Part shown: positions 1 through 8,101 of the stretch, one piece after another
How positions within the stretch are numbered: position 1 is the stretch's first letter
Layout of the letters: every line of letters begins with the position of its first letter
From: JBCCAG01 sp050331115
Lineage (GTDB): Bacteria > Cyanobacteriota > Cyanobacteriia > CAKZMO01
Reading direction: 5' to 3'
Length of the DNA stretch: 64,000 nucleotides
NCBI GenBank assembly: GCA_050331115.1
Contig: JBHJHD010000016.1
Span: forward strand, 40,801 to 104,800
The notes under the pieces: generated by a model
The model's input: only the letters and a program-made list of their open reading frames with translations
What the model was told of the DNA's origin: nothing
The model's database searches: none
Position numbers and translations under genes: made by a program

Positions 1-1523
1 TCTGACTCTAGCCCAGGGGCATCAACGGGCGGAATATCTACCGATGGCGATTCAGATGTCGATTTGATGGCAGACGATTTGATGGCAGACGTTAATCCCT
101 GAAGTATTTGAGCGACATCGACGTCGTGGGGCGCTCCGGCGGTGGCACTGTGCAACAATTTTCCCATGGCATCGATGCTCTCGTACAGGCGATCGCTGAG
201 CTGAGGGGTCAGCTCGCGTTCTTGGCGCTGAATTGTGCCCAGTACGTCCTCAAAAACGTGGGATATCGCCTCGATGGGCCTAACGTCAGCGGCTCTAGCA
301 TCTCCTTTGAGACTGTGGGTTTCTCGCAGCAGATCTGTCAAGACCGCTTCGTTTTCAGGCTCTCTTTCAAGCAGCAGCAGCCCTGACTCTAAATGCTGTA
401 GGCGCTCTTCACTAGTCTCTCTATAAACCTCCCGCAGCTCTTCATCTTCGACTAAAGCGACTAGATCTGGGGCGATCGCGGATGGCGCTGCTGCCTCTGG
501 GGTGATTGCCTCTGGGACGCCTGTATCTGGAATGCCCGCCTCTGGGACGGTCGCTTCTGGGACGGTCGCTTCTGGGACGGTCGTCCCCATCGTATACAAT
601 GGCCCAGCTTCATCAGCCACGCCATGTCCAGCGCCCTGCATATCAAACTCGGCAAGCAGATAGGCTAGGGTCTGCAGGTTGACGTGGCTGGGTTCGCTGG
701 TGACCGCTTCATGCACCAATTTCTCAACGGATTTTAGACCTTTGTCAATGCGATCGCGGAGCGGTGGCGTCAGTTCAACTGTCCGCTCTAGCAGGTTTTC
801 AGCGATAGTGTTGAGCTGCCGCATAAAGGACGCCACGGCATCGAAGCCTACCGCTAAGGCATCACCTTTAAAGCTATGGGCCTCATGCTTCAGGGTTTTC
901 AGGGCAGCTTTAGCCTGAGAATCTTCGGTGAGCTGCTCTAGGCTATCTCGAATCGCCTGCAGGCGCGCAGCGCTAGTGGCTTGGTAGATGTCCCGCATCT
1001 CTTCGTCTTCAATTACGAAGGGAGCAGACTGGACTGCATCGCTCTCAGCGGCTGCCGTGATGGGCTGAATGGCAGTATTAAGCTGAAAATCGGGCTCGGG
1101 CTGGACATCAAACTGATCTGCAGTGAGTCGGGCCGCGATCGCCGCTGAAAGCGCGTCCTTTAAATGGTGAGCGACCTGCTCCGCGTCGACGTCGACTGGG
1201 GTGCCTGCTATTGCCGACTGGGTTAGCTGATCGATCGCCTCTAAAGTTTGCGTCAGGCCATCGCTAAGCGACGGCGTCCAGATGGCATCTTGAGCCTGGA
1301 GATGCTTGATCACCTGCTCAGCTTGCTCAGCTAGGTCTGCGATCGCTTCTAGTCCAATAACCTTGGAGTCGCCCTTAAGGCTATGGGCTTCACGTCGCAG
1401 CGTTTCTAACAACTCCGCTTCTAAGGGCGGGGATGAGGGTGTTAATCCGGCACGCAGCGCCTTGAGCTGACTCTGACTGGCCTCTTGATATAAATTACGG
1501 AGTTCTTCGTCTTCGATTATCAT
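1..1523 (-). CDS. CheA-like histidine kinase, N-terminal part with three HPt domains (partial)
   Basis: Reading leftward from the ATG at 1521-1523, an open frame runs off the window edge, so only the N-terminal 507 codons are visible. Three histidine phosphotransfer domains follow one another, each beginning with a D-E-E-L/M-R motif and carrying the phospho-acceptor signature AHSLKGDS (His47), AHSFKGDA (His216) and THSLKGDA (His403). HPt domains at the start of a protein just downstream of an MCP are typical of CheA kinases (PixL/HmpE type) in cyanobacterial phototaxis or motility loci. The CheA dimerisation, kinase and CheW-like domains would lie outside the window, so the kinase call is inferred. 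A P-E-A-rich linker joins HPt2 and HPt3. The MCP gene lies 184 bp upstream on the same strand, suggesting one operon; no cheW lies between them. Confidence 0.85.
   Translation of the reverse strand, partial: MIIEDEELRNLYQEASQSQLKALRAGLTPSSPPLEAELLETLRREAHSLKGDSKVIGLEAIADLAEQAEQVIKHLQAQDAIWTPSLSDGLTQTLEAIDQLTQSAIAGTPVDVDAEQVAHHLKDALSAAIAARLTADQFDVQPEPDFQLNTAIQPITAAAESDAVQSAPFVIEDEEMRDIYQATSAARLQAIRDSLEQLTEDSQAKAALKTLKHEAHSFKGDALAVGFDAVASFMRQLNTIAENLLERTVELTPPLRDRIDKGLKSVEKLVHEAVTSEPSHVNLQTLAYLLAEFDMQGAGHGVADEAGPLYTMGTTVPEATVPEATVPEAGIPDTGVPEAITPEAAAPSAIAPDLVALVEDEELREVYRETSEERLQHLESGLLLLEREPENEAVLTDLLRETHSLKGDARAADVRPIEAISHVFEDVLGTIQRQERELTPQLSDRLYESIDAMGKLLHSATAGAPHDVDVAQILQGLTSAIKSSAIKSTSESPSVDIPPVDAPGLES
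496..585. repeat. Six tandem 15-bp units inside the CheA-like gene
   Basis: Six consecutive 15-nt units begin with TCTGG; three of them (541-585) are nearly identical, TCTGGGACGGTCGCT. On the coding strand they give a pentapeptide repeat of the V-P-E-A-T type between the second and third HPt domains. The 15-nt length keeps the frame, so copy number could vary without breaking the protein. Confidence 0.85.
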
Positions 1524-1707
1524 GAATGCTTGTCCAGTCTAAACACGCCGGCGCATGACGTTGTCTCGGTCTCTAAGTCTCAGTCTCTGAGCGCGGAAGG
1601 TGCGCGCTGACTTGCGGAAGGCGTTGCGTGCCTCGGAACCGCTATGCTTTCGTGACGGCCCCGCGATCGCAATGTTCACTCAATCCGCAAATCAGCTGTG
1701 ATATTTC

Positions 1708-3618
1708 CTAGAGCGTTTGTCTCAGGGATAGGGCTGCTTCGCTGAGCTGCTGAGTTCCAGTGCGAGTTTGACCCAGCCCAGCCACAGATTCCTTCGACCC
1801 CAGATCGATCGCTTCCATCGCCGTGAGCACCTGCTGAATCGCGTCCAGCTGCTGCCGTTGGGTAAGAGCCACCTGCTGGTTATTCAATACCACCTCGTCA
1901 ATTCCCTTCTTAATGTCAAGGAATGCGCCTTCGGTATTCTTGGCGCTGTCCACGCTTGTTCTCACGGTTTTGGTGCCTTCTTCAGTCACCATGACGGTTT
2001 CGTTGATCAGCTTTTGGCTGTCTGCCACCAGCGCGCTAATTTTTTCAGCAGACTGCTGACTTTGGTCGGCCAGCTTGCGAATTTCGTTGGCAACTACCGT
2101 AAAACCTTTGCCGTACTCTCCCGCTCGCGCCGCCTCAACCGAGGAATTGAGCGCCAGCATGTTGGTCTGGTTCGCAAAATCGCTCACTAGCTGCGAGATG
2201 TTGCCAATCTGTCCGGCCTGGTTGCTCAGGTCAACAATTTGACGCGCGATCGCGTCTACCTTTTGCTCCACCGTAAACATCCCCTCTAGAGTTTCCCCGA
2301 TGGCGTGGGTACCTACCTCAGCTCGATCTAGAGCGGACTTTGCCGCCTGCACCGCTGCCATTGCCTGCTCGGACGATTGGCGAGAAGACGCCTCTAGCTC
2401 GGCCATGGTGGTGGTTGTTTCGTTCACCGAGGCCGCCTGCTGGTTGGCAATCCGCTCTTGCTGCGATACGGTCGAAAAAATCTGTTGGCTGGCAGAAGAG
2501 ATGCCATTTGTTAGCTCTTGGACCAGGCTGAGAATCTGTCGTCCTCGAAAAATCGCCAAAGGCAGCGTCACGAGGGCGGCGAAAAACACCACCAGAAACG
2601 CCACTCGCCTAAAGGCATAGATAGAACCAAACACCTCACCATAGGGAATCTGCTCGATTAGATAAAGATGGCGACCTTCTTGGTTAGGGCTAAAGTTTAC
2701 CTTGGCATAGCTATACACGAGACCGTCTGCCCTATCCTCAATGACGCCGCCATCTCCAGATAAAATGGCTTCAGCCTCTTCAGGGGGAATATCGTTCTTC
2801 AGGTTGCTCTCATTCTGCAGGTCGAGGCCCCATTCTTTGCTTTTGTCGGGATTGCTAATGTAATAGCCGTCCGAGCTCACCATCAGCAGCTGTTCGCCCT
2901 CGGCGCTACCTGCCTCTGACTCTGCTTCCGCTAAATCGATAAACTCATCGGCAAAGATATTACCCACCACAATGCCCCGTGGTTGGTCGTTTCCATCTCT
3001 AACCGGTGTGGTGTACTGCATCACCGGCTGATTGGGCTCGATGATCTGCTTTTGCTCAACCTGCAGGTTGACGCGAGAGACCGCCGTTTCCCCCAATGGA
3101 AGCTGCATTGTCTCATTGAAATAGGGACGATTCGCTTTGTTTTGCAGCTCTGAGTTGGGAATAATCCGGATTTGATCTCGGTTTTCATTGTCTTTCTCAA
3201 TCCGAATGAGCTCGTTGCCGTCCTCATCCATCAGGCGAAATTTCTGATAGCGAGACTTTGCGTTTAGCAAGGCGATAAAAGAGTTGCCGAGTTCTTCTAG
3301 CCACTCATCTGTGGTCAATCCGGTATTCGGATCGGTTCCCCCAGTAGCCCTGGCGCGAATGACGCCTTGAACAGCTGCTGAATTACTCAGATACAGCACG
3401 TCTTCGTTCACGCCCTCTAGGAAGTCGTCGACCACGTCGGCCTGACCTTCAATCTCACTTTCAACTGCTTCTAAAGCTGACTCGGTGGCAGTTTTGGAAA
3501 ATGAAAGCGTTCCGTAAAGGCCGATGGCGGCGGGCAGTAAACTACTGGCCGCCAGCAGCAATAAAAGCTGGTGTTGGAGTTTTAGCCCTTTCAGAATCTG
3601 AAAGTTTTTTGCAATCAT
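1708..3618 (-). CDS. Methyl-accepting chemotaxis protein, Cache-type sensor
   Basis: This is a 636-residue chemoreceptor. An N-terminal transmembrane helix (about residues 18-38) is followed by a large extracytoplasmic region with Cache-like sensing features, a second helix near residue 340, and a long C-terminal coiled-coil signalling domain. The hairpin tip that contacts CheA and CheW is recognisable in NMLALNSSVEAARAGEYGKG. No HAMP domain is visible after the second helix, as in several cyanobacterial receptors of phototaxis clusters. The CheA-like gene follows on the same strand, so the protein probably signals to it. The ligand is unknown. The start has no strong ribosome binding site, but the ATG sits just before the expected membrane anchor. 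Confidence 0.93.
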   Translation of the reverse strand: MIAKNFQILKGLKLQHQLLLLLAASSLLPAAIGLYGTLSFSKTATESALEAVESEIEGQADVVDDFLEGVNEDVLYLSNSAAVQGVIRARATGGTDPNTGLTTDEWLEELGNSFIALLNAKSRYQKFRLMDEDGNELIRIEKDNENRDQIRIIPNSELQNKANRPYFNETMQLPLGETAVSRVNLQVEQKQIIEPNQPVMQYTTPVRDGNDQPRGIVVGNIFADEFIDLAEAESEAGSAEGEQLLMVSSDGYYISNPDKSKEWGLDLQNESNLKNDIPPEEAEAILSGDGGVIEDRADGLVYSYAKVNFSPNQEGRHLYLIEQIPYGEVFGSIYAFRRVAFLVVFFAALVTLPLAIFRGRQILSLVQELTNGISSASQQIFSTVSQQERIANQQAASVNETTTTMAELEASSRQSSEQAMAAVQAAKSALDRAEVGTHAIGETLEGMFTVEQKVDAIARQIVDLSNQAGQIGNISQLVSDFANQTNMLALNSSVEAARAGEYGKGFTVVANEIRKLADQSQQSAEKISALVADSQKLINETVMVTEEGTKTVRTSVDSAKNTEGAFLDIKKGIDEVVLNNQQVALTQRQQLDAIQQVLTAMEAIDLGSKESVAGLGQTRTGTQQLSEAALSLRQTL

Positions 3619-4562
3619 TACGGTTACCTATCTCTAAAAAAATCAAATGCGTATAGAAAAACCAGCTTGCTTCGAGATAGATTTAGAAAAGGCAAATTTT
3701 GCCCCCTTAAGAAGCGCTGTGGATATTCGTTACGACATTGTGGGGTTTGAATTTTCAGACCTGATCAATCTTATGGAGATAGGCATAGGTCTTTTGACCT
3801 AATACTAACTCGCTACTCTAGCCAATCATTGGACTTATGACGCACTGATAAACTGAACTGACAGCGCCAATACCTATACAAACTTGACGTCCAGAGGAAA
3901 CACGGTTGAGACAGAATAGATAGATTAATCTGGCTGAATTAACTACTAGCTTAATGCGAGATTACTCAATGTAAAAAGCTGCCGCTCGCAACTTTACCGT
4001 GATTTTAGGAAATTCTATAGTAATACTAAATTCAAAATGTTTTGCATGATCTCTCCGGACGCAGAGCTCAAGCCGCGAAAGAATTAAAGATAGACCGCGC
4101 CTCTAAAGCCCTTTTATGTCAAAGTAACGTAACAATCATATTCTTTAGAGCCAACATCTGCCTGTAAGTGATAGTCAGTTACGTATTGCGCGCAATACAA
4201 AAAACATCAGTTGCGTTGGATATATTTAGGGGAGTTCAGGGCATGAGAAGTAATGCTGAACCGCGCTCCAGCAGCGTGAAAACCCGCTACATTTAATATA
4301 AGAGTTTTGTTAATATATTGCTTCATTAAATAAATATAATTAGGAAGCTTTAGGGAAATCTACTATTATTTCCTCATGCTGATGCAGCGTAGCAGTATAT
4401 TGAAGAAAATTGCGCAGTAGGAACTTTGACGAAGAGTAGTATTTTAGCCTAAAGAATATTGTTTTAAGGTAGCTCAATTGTTTGATCTAATCTTTCAGGT
4501 CAAAGCTAATGGGCGCCTATTTCCGAAAGCGTCAGAATCACTTGTTCTTTTGATTACTATAA
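3619..4562. other. AT-rich divergent intergenic region, 944 bp
   Basis: This spacer separates the minus-strand MCP gene from the plus-strand PATAN-REC gene and is clearly more AT-rich than its surroundings. No credible coding frame was found. It contains a small perfect hairpin TAGGTC-TTTT-GACCTA at 3786-3801 and a 16-bp perfect palindrome at 4183-4198, and presumably holds the promoters of both signalling operons. Confidence 0.6.
4183..4198. promoter_or_regulatory. Perfect 16-bp palindrome, candidate operator
   Basis: GTATTGCGCGCAATAC is a perfect dyad in the AT-rich divergent spacer, about 365 bp before the PATAN-REC start. Uninterrupted dyads of this length often bind dimeric regulators. 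No regulator is assigned and transcription start sites are unknown. Confidence 0.4.
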
Positions 4563-5819
4563 ATGAAATTTGAAGAAATATCCAAGTTTTTAGAGTTTCC
4601 GGGCCAACATTTCGATGGTCATCTGGTGCTGTCTTCCTCAAAGATAAATTGGACGCTTACTGTTATTCAAAAGCAGCTGCTTTACGCGGTAGACGAGCTG
4701 CATGCAGCTCGTCGCTGGAAAAGGCTACTCAAGAAATATGCGCCCGCTTGGAACTGGCACGCTGATTTTGCTCAGACGACAGAAAGTCATCAATCTTGGC
4801 AGTTGTATCTGCTCAATGTCGGCATGGAGCGGCAGCTGCTGAGCCCAGTTCGAGCTAAGCTTCTAATTCGTCAAATTGCTCAAGAATGTCTGTTTGAGCT
4901 TTATGGAGATAAAAACGTTCAGAGTATCTGGAAGCCCCTCTCAGTCTCAATAGCTCCTGCCTGTAAAAGCATCTTACTCTCCCGATTGGAGATGCAGATG
5001 ACTTTGGGTAAAGTTAATAACATGCGCCAGCAGTGGCAAGATGCGGGGTTGGAGGCGCTTACGCCCTCCCTTTCGCCCGTTTTAAGACAACACGATAATG
5101 AAGAGATATTCAATCTCGATCGCCGCTATCTAGATGGCAGTTTCACAATTTGGGAGATTGCAGGACAGCTCGAAAAATCCATCATAGAGGTAGCGCAATC
5201 TCTATTTTCCCTGGCTGAAAAAGGGGCGCTAGAGTTTCAGAACATTCCTGATGTACCGCTGCCTTCAGGTCAGCCCGTTACTGCACACACACACACGACT
5301 CAACCGTCTACTGAAGCGACGGTGTCTCAACCCGCCTCGCCGCCTCAACCCAGCTTGCCTCGTGACCAGCCGCCTTCGCCTACCGGGGCGACGGCGTCTC
5401 CAGCCGCCTCACCGCCTCACGCGACCTCGCCCCATGGCCAGAAACCGTTGATTGCTTGTATCGACGATAGCCCAGTACTGGCGTACAGTCTAAAAAAGAT
5501 TTTAGTTTCGGCGGGCTACAGAGCGCTCATCATTCAAGAGCCCATGCGAGGATTTTCTCAGCTGATTGAGCATCGGCCTAGCCTGATTTTACTTGACCTA
5601 ATGTTGCCCAATGCAGATGGATATAGCGTCTGCAAGTTTCTGCGCGATACGCCTATCTTCGAAGCCACGCCTATCATTATCCTAACGGGAAAAAATAAGC
5701 CGATCGATCGCGCTCGGGCTCGGTTAGTGGGAGCAACTGAATTTATCACAAAGCCGCCCAAGCCCGATCATTTGCTGAAGATGATTCGCGAGCATCTCGG
5801 TGTGCACCTGAGCGTATAG
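4563..5819 (+). CDS. PatA/PixG-like response regulator (PATAN domain plus receiver)
   Basis: This is a 418-residue two-part protein. Residues 1-230 resemble the PATAN-type region of cyanobacterial PatA, PixG and HmpA regulators. A proline-rich linker spans about 233-293. A CheY-like receiver occupies 294-418, with the acidic pair Asp301/Asp302, phospho-acceptor Asp345 in LILLDLMLPN, Thr375 and Lys397. Such regulators are the usual output proteins of cyanobacterial chemotaxis-type clusters, and the gene lies divergent to an MCP-CheA pair. The linker DNA contains a (CA)n run near 5283-5297 and an imperfect 33-bp direct repeat (5316-5348 and 5388-5420), evidence of local duplication. The protein has no DNA-binding domain, so it probably acts through protein-protein contacts. 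Confidence 0.85.
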   Translation: MKFEEISKFLEFPGQHFDGHLVLSSSKINWTLTVIQKQLLYAVDELHAARRWKRLLKKYAPAWNWHADFAQTTESHQSWQLYLLNVGMERQLLSPVRAKLLIRQIAQECLFELYGDKNVQSIWKPLSVSIAPACKSILLSRLEMQMTLGKVNNMRQQWQDAGLEALTPSLSPVLRQHDNEEIFNLDRRYLDGSFTIWEIAGQLEKSIIEVAQSLFSLAEKGALEFQNIPDVPLPSGQPVTAHTHTTQPSTEATVSQPASPPQPSLPRDQPPSPTGATASPAASPPHATSPHGQKPLIACIDDSPVLAYSLKKILVSAGYRALIIQEPMRGFSQLIEHRPSLILLDLMLPNADGYSVCKFLRDTPIFEATPIIILTGKNKPIDRARARLVGATEFITKPPKPDHLLKMIREHLGVHLSV

Positions 5820-6057
5820 CGCCTGACCAAAAGCGTGTGTATCCGAGCCTGAATGCTCTAACTTGTCGCGTTGGCCCAGTTGCCTAAGACAACCCCATTG
5901 GCGCAAAGCCTTACGTTTCGTAGGCAGCAGAGCGCGCAAATGTTCTAATGCATCAGGGCATTTGCTGTGGCGCTCAGGTGTTGCTCATGCACCACCACCG
6001 ACTCTGAGATAACATGGCATCGCCGCTGTCTACCTCGAAAGAGCCCGGGGACATATC

Positions 6058-8025
6058 ATGATTGACGCTAGGAGTTTGCCTCGGCGGCTGTGCCGCATTG
6101 GTCTCCTGGTTTATTGCGTAATCGGGCTCTGCCTCCCTGCGATCGCCCAGCCCACAGCCCAATTTGCCAATCCAGAGTCGAGCCGCGCGACGGTCGTGGT
6201 CGACGGCCGATCGCAGTTTTCCGTTGGAGGTATCGAAGGGTTTACCGCCGAGGAGCGAGCCGCCCAGGCCAACCAGGTGATTCGAGAGGTGCTGCGCACC
6301 CGCCCCGAAGCGGCCAGCGTCCGGGTATTAGAGCGGGGCGGCTTTGTGACCCTGCGGCTCAACCGGCGGCACCTGCTGACGGTGACCGAGAGTGACGTGG
6401 TGCCGGGAGAGACCCCTGAAGAGCGGGCAGAAGCCTGGGAAGATATGATTGAGCCTGCCCTGGTGCGATCGCTGGTGGAGCGGACACCGGCTTATCTCCG
6501 GCAGGCCGCTACAAGGTTTGGCCTGTTTGTCGTCATAGCGCTGTTGCTCCACGGCATATCCCTGCTGCTCGTCAATCAAATCCTAACCCGCCATAGCCGC
6601 TCCCCCTCGCGCCAGTCCCCCGTGCTCCAGCGACGGCGATCGCGTCTGGTTTTGGTTGGCCTTCTGGGACGACTGCTGCTGTGGTTGGCTGTTGTTATCT
6701 ACGGAGCAAGCCTTTTCCCCCTCACCCGCCAGTGGCGCTTTCAGATCTGGCAGCTGCTTAAGACCAGCCTTTGGTTTCCCGTCTTTCGTCTGGCGGATCA
6801 ACCCTATTCCCTCGCCGACCTGCTAATTTTGATCGGCCTCATTTTGACCCTTTGGCTGGGGGTGCGGGCTGTAGTGCAGGGTTTCAAAGCGCGAGTTTTG
6901 GGCTTGACGGGGGTACCGCGGGGGACACAGGAGGTGATCGCCACCCTGACGCAGTATAGTCTCACGGTGGTAGGCAGCATCGGGCTGCTACAGGCCTGGG
7001 GCATTGACATTAGCTCGCTGACCATTATCGCTAGCGTCCTGGGAGTGGGCATCGGCTTCGGGCTGCAGGACCTAGCCAATAACTTTGTCAGCGGCGTGGT
7101 GCTGCTGCTAGAGCGCCCCGTTCAGGCGGGAGACTTCATCGATTTAGACGGGCTGTTTGGCACTGTGGAGCACGTGGGTCCCCGCAGTACCCAGATTCGG
7201 CGGCTAGACCAGGTAGCGATTTTTATTCCCAATGCCGAGCTGCTCAACAAGCAGCTGGTGAACTGGAGCTATGGCCAGCGGGTCGTGCGGGTGACGATTC
7301 CGATTCGAGTCACCTTTGAGGCGGACTTGGACCAGGTGCGCCAGGTGCTGATCGATATTGCCAAGCACCATAAATCGGTGCTGAGCATTCCGCAACCGCT
7401 GGTTATCTTCACGGAACTGGGTGAAAGCGCGCTGCACCTGATGATGATTGTGGCGACGCGCGACCCAAAGGATCAGTTTTTGCTCAAAAGTGACCTACAG
7501 TACCTGATCGTGAAGCGGTTCCAGCGCTACGGGATTCGTATTCCCCACCAGCAGCAGGATATTCATGTGCGATCGCCCCAGCTCGGGCCTTTGGTGGAGC
7601 AGTGGACTGCAGGCCAGGGTAGCTCGGAAGCGGGCCCAGCGACCCTTCGCCTCTACGACGCTAGGGGGCGAAACCTAAAGACACCCCTCAACGGCTCAAC
7701 CTCGGTAGAGGAGTCGCTGGTGGTTCCCCAGCGGCTGGAGGAGAGCTTGACTGCGATCGATGTGGACGCCTTAACGGCCGAGATGCGCGGGGAGGATGGG
7801 GTGGAGATCAAAGATCGGGTCTATCGGCTGCGGCTCTATGAGCGGAGCTTTTTAGGCTGCGAGGCGGTGGACTGGCTGATGCGCACCCAGGGGGTATCGG
7901 ATCAGGGTGCACTGGACATTGGTCAGATGCTGATGGATCGTGGGGTAATTCGCCACGTGGCGGATGAGCAGCTGTTTCAAGATGCCTATTATTTTTATCG
8001 GTTTTACGGTGATGAGCAGCCCTAA
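6058..8025 (+). CDS. MscS-family mechanosensitive channel with C-terminal DEP domain
   Basis: This 655-residue protein has a cleavable-looking signal peptide (residues 1-30, ending AIA-Q), a periplasmic region to about 150, and hydrophobic helices near 153-175, 196-218, 252-275 and 297-314. The MscS pore helix and adjoining beta domain follow, recognisable from GIGFGLQDLANNFVSG and ERPVQAGDFIDLDG (about 331-365). The remaining C-terminal part is unusual: after a linker, the last 80 or so residues match a DEP domain (GCEAVDWLM, then a basic/aromatic FYRFYGDEQ end). MscS channels open under membrane tension to release solutes. DEP domains usually mediate membrane or protein contacts in signalling proteins. 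It appears monocistronic. The MscS call is firm and the DEP call is from pattern recognition. Confidence 0.9.
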   Translation: MIDARSLPRRLCRIGLLVYCVIGLCLPAIAQPTAQFANPESSRATVVVDGRSQFSVGGIEGFTAEERAAQANQVIREVLRTRPEAASVRVLERGGFVTLRLNRRHLLTVTESDVVPGETPEERAEAWEDMIEPALVRSLVERTPAYLRQAATRFGLFVVIALLLHGISLLLVNQILTRHSRSPSRQSPVLQRRRSRLVLVGLLGRLLLWLAVVIYGASLFPLTRQWRFQIWQLLKTSLWFPVFRLADQPYSLADLLILIGLILTLWLGVRAVVQGFKARVLGLTGVPRGTQEVIATLTQYSLTVVGSIGLLQAWGIDISSLTIIASVLGVGIGFGLQDLANNFVSGVVLLLERPVQAGDFIDLDGLFGTVEHVGPRSTQIRRLDQVAIFIPNAELLNKQLVNWSYGQRVVRVTIPIRVTFEADLDQVRQVLIDIAKHHKSVLSIPQPLVIFTELGESALHLMMIVATRDPKDQFLLKSDLQYLIVKRFQRYGIRIPHQQQDIHVRSPQLGPLVEQWTAGQGSSEAGPATLRLYDARGRNLKTPLNGSTSVEESLVVPQRLEESLTAIDVDALTAEMRGEDGVEIKDRVYRLRLYERSFLGCEAVDWLMRTQGVSDQGALDIGQMLMDRGVIRHVADEQLFQDAYYFYRFYGDEQP

Positions 8026-8101
8026 GGGCCAATGCACGCTCTAGCGCCAGCCCATACCCTAGCGCCTATGCAAGGTCAGGGTTTAAGCCAATATTATGGG
8101 T

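Noticed and set aside
3885..3915. AGGAAACA motif reminiscent of Yfr2-type small RNAs
   Set aside because: Only a single motif copy is present and I could not fold the flanking bases into the expected hairpin or find a terminator.
5283..5297. (CA)n run as a phase-variation tract
   Set aside because: It lies in the Pro-rich linker of the PATAN-REC gene and is short; the frame is intact, so switching is speculative.
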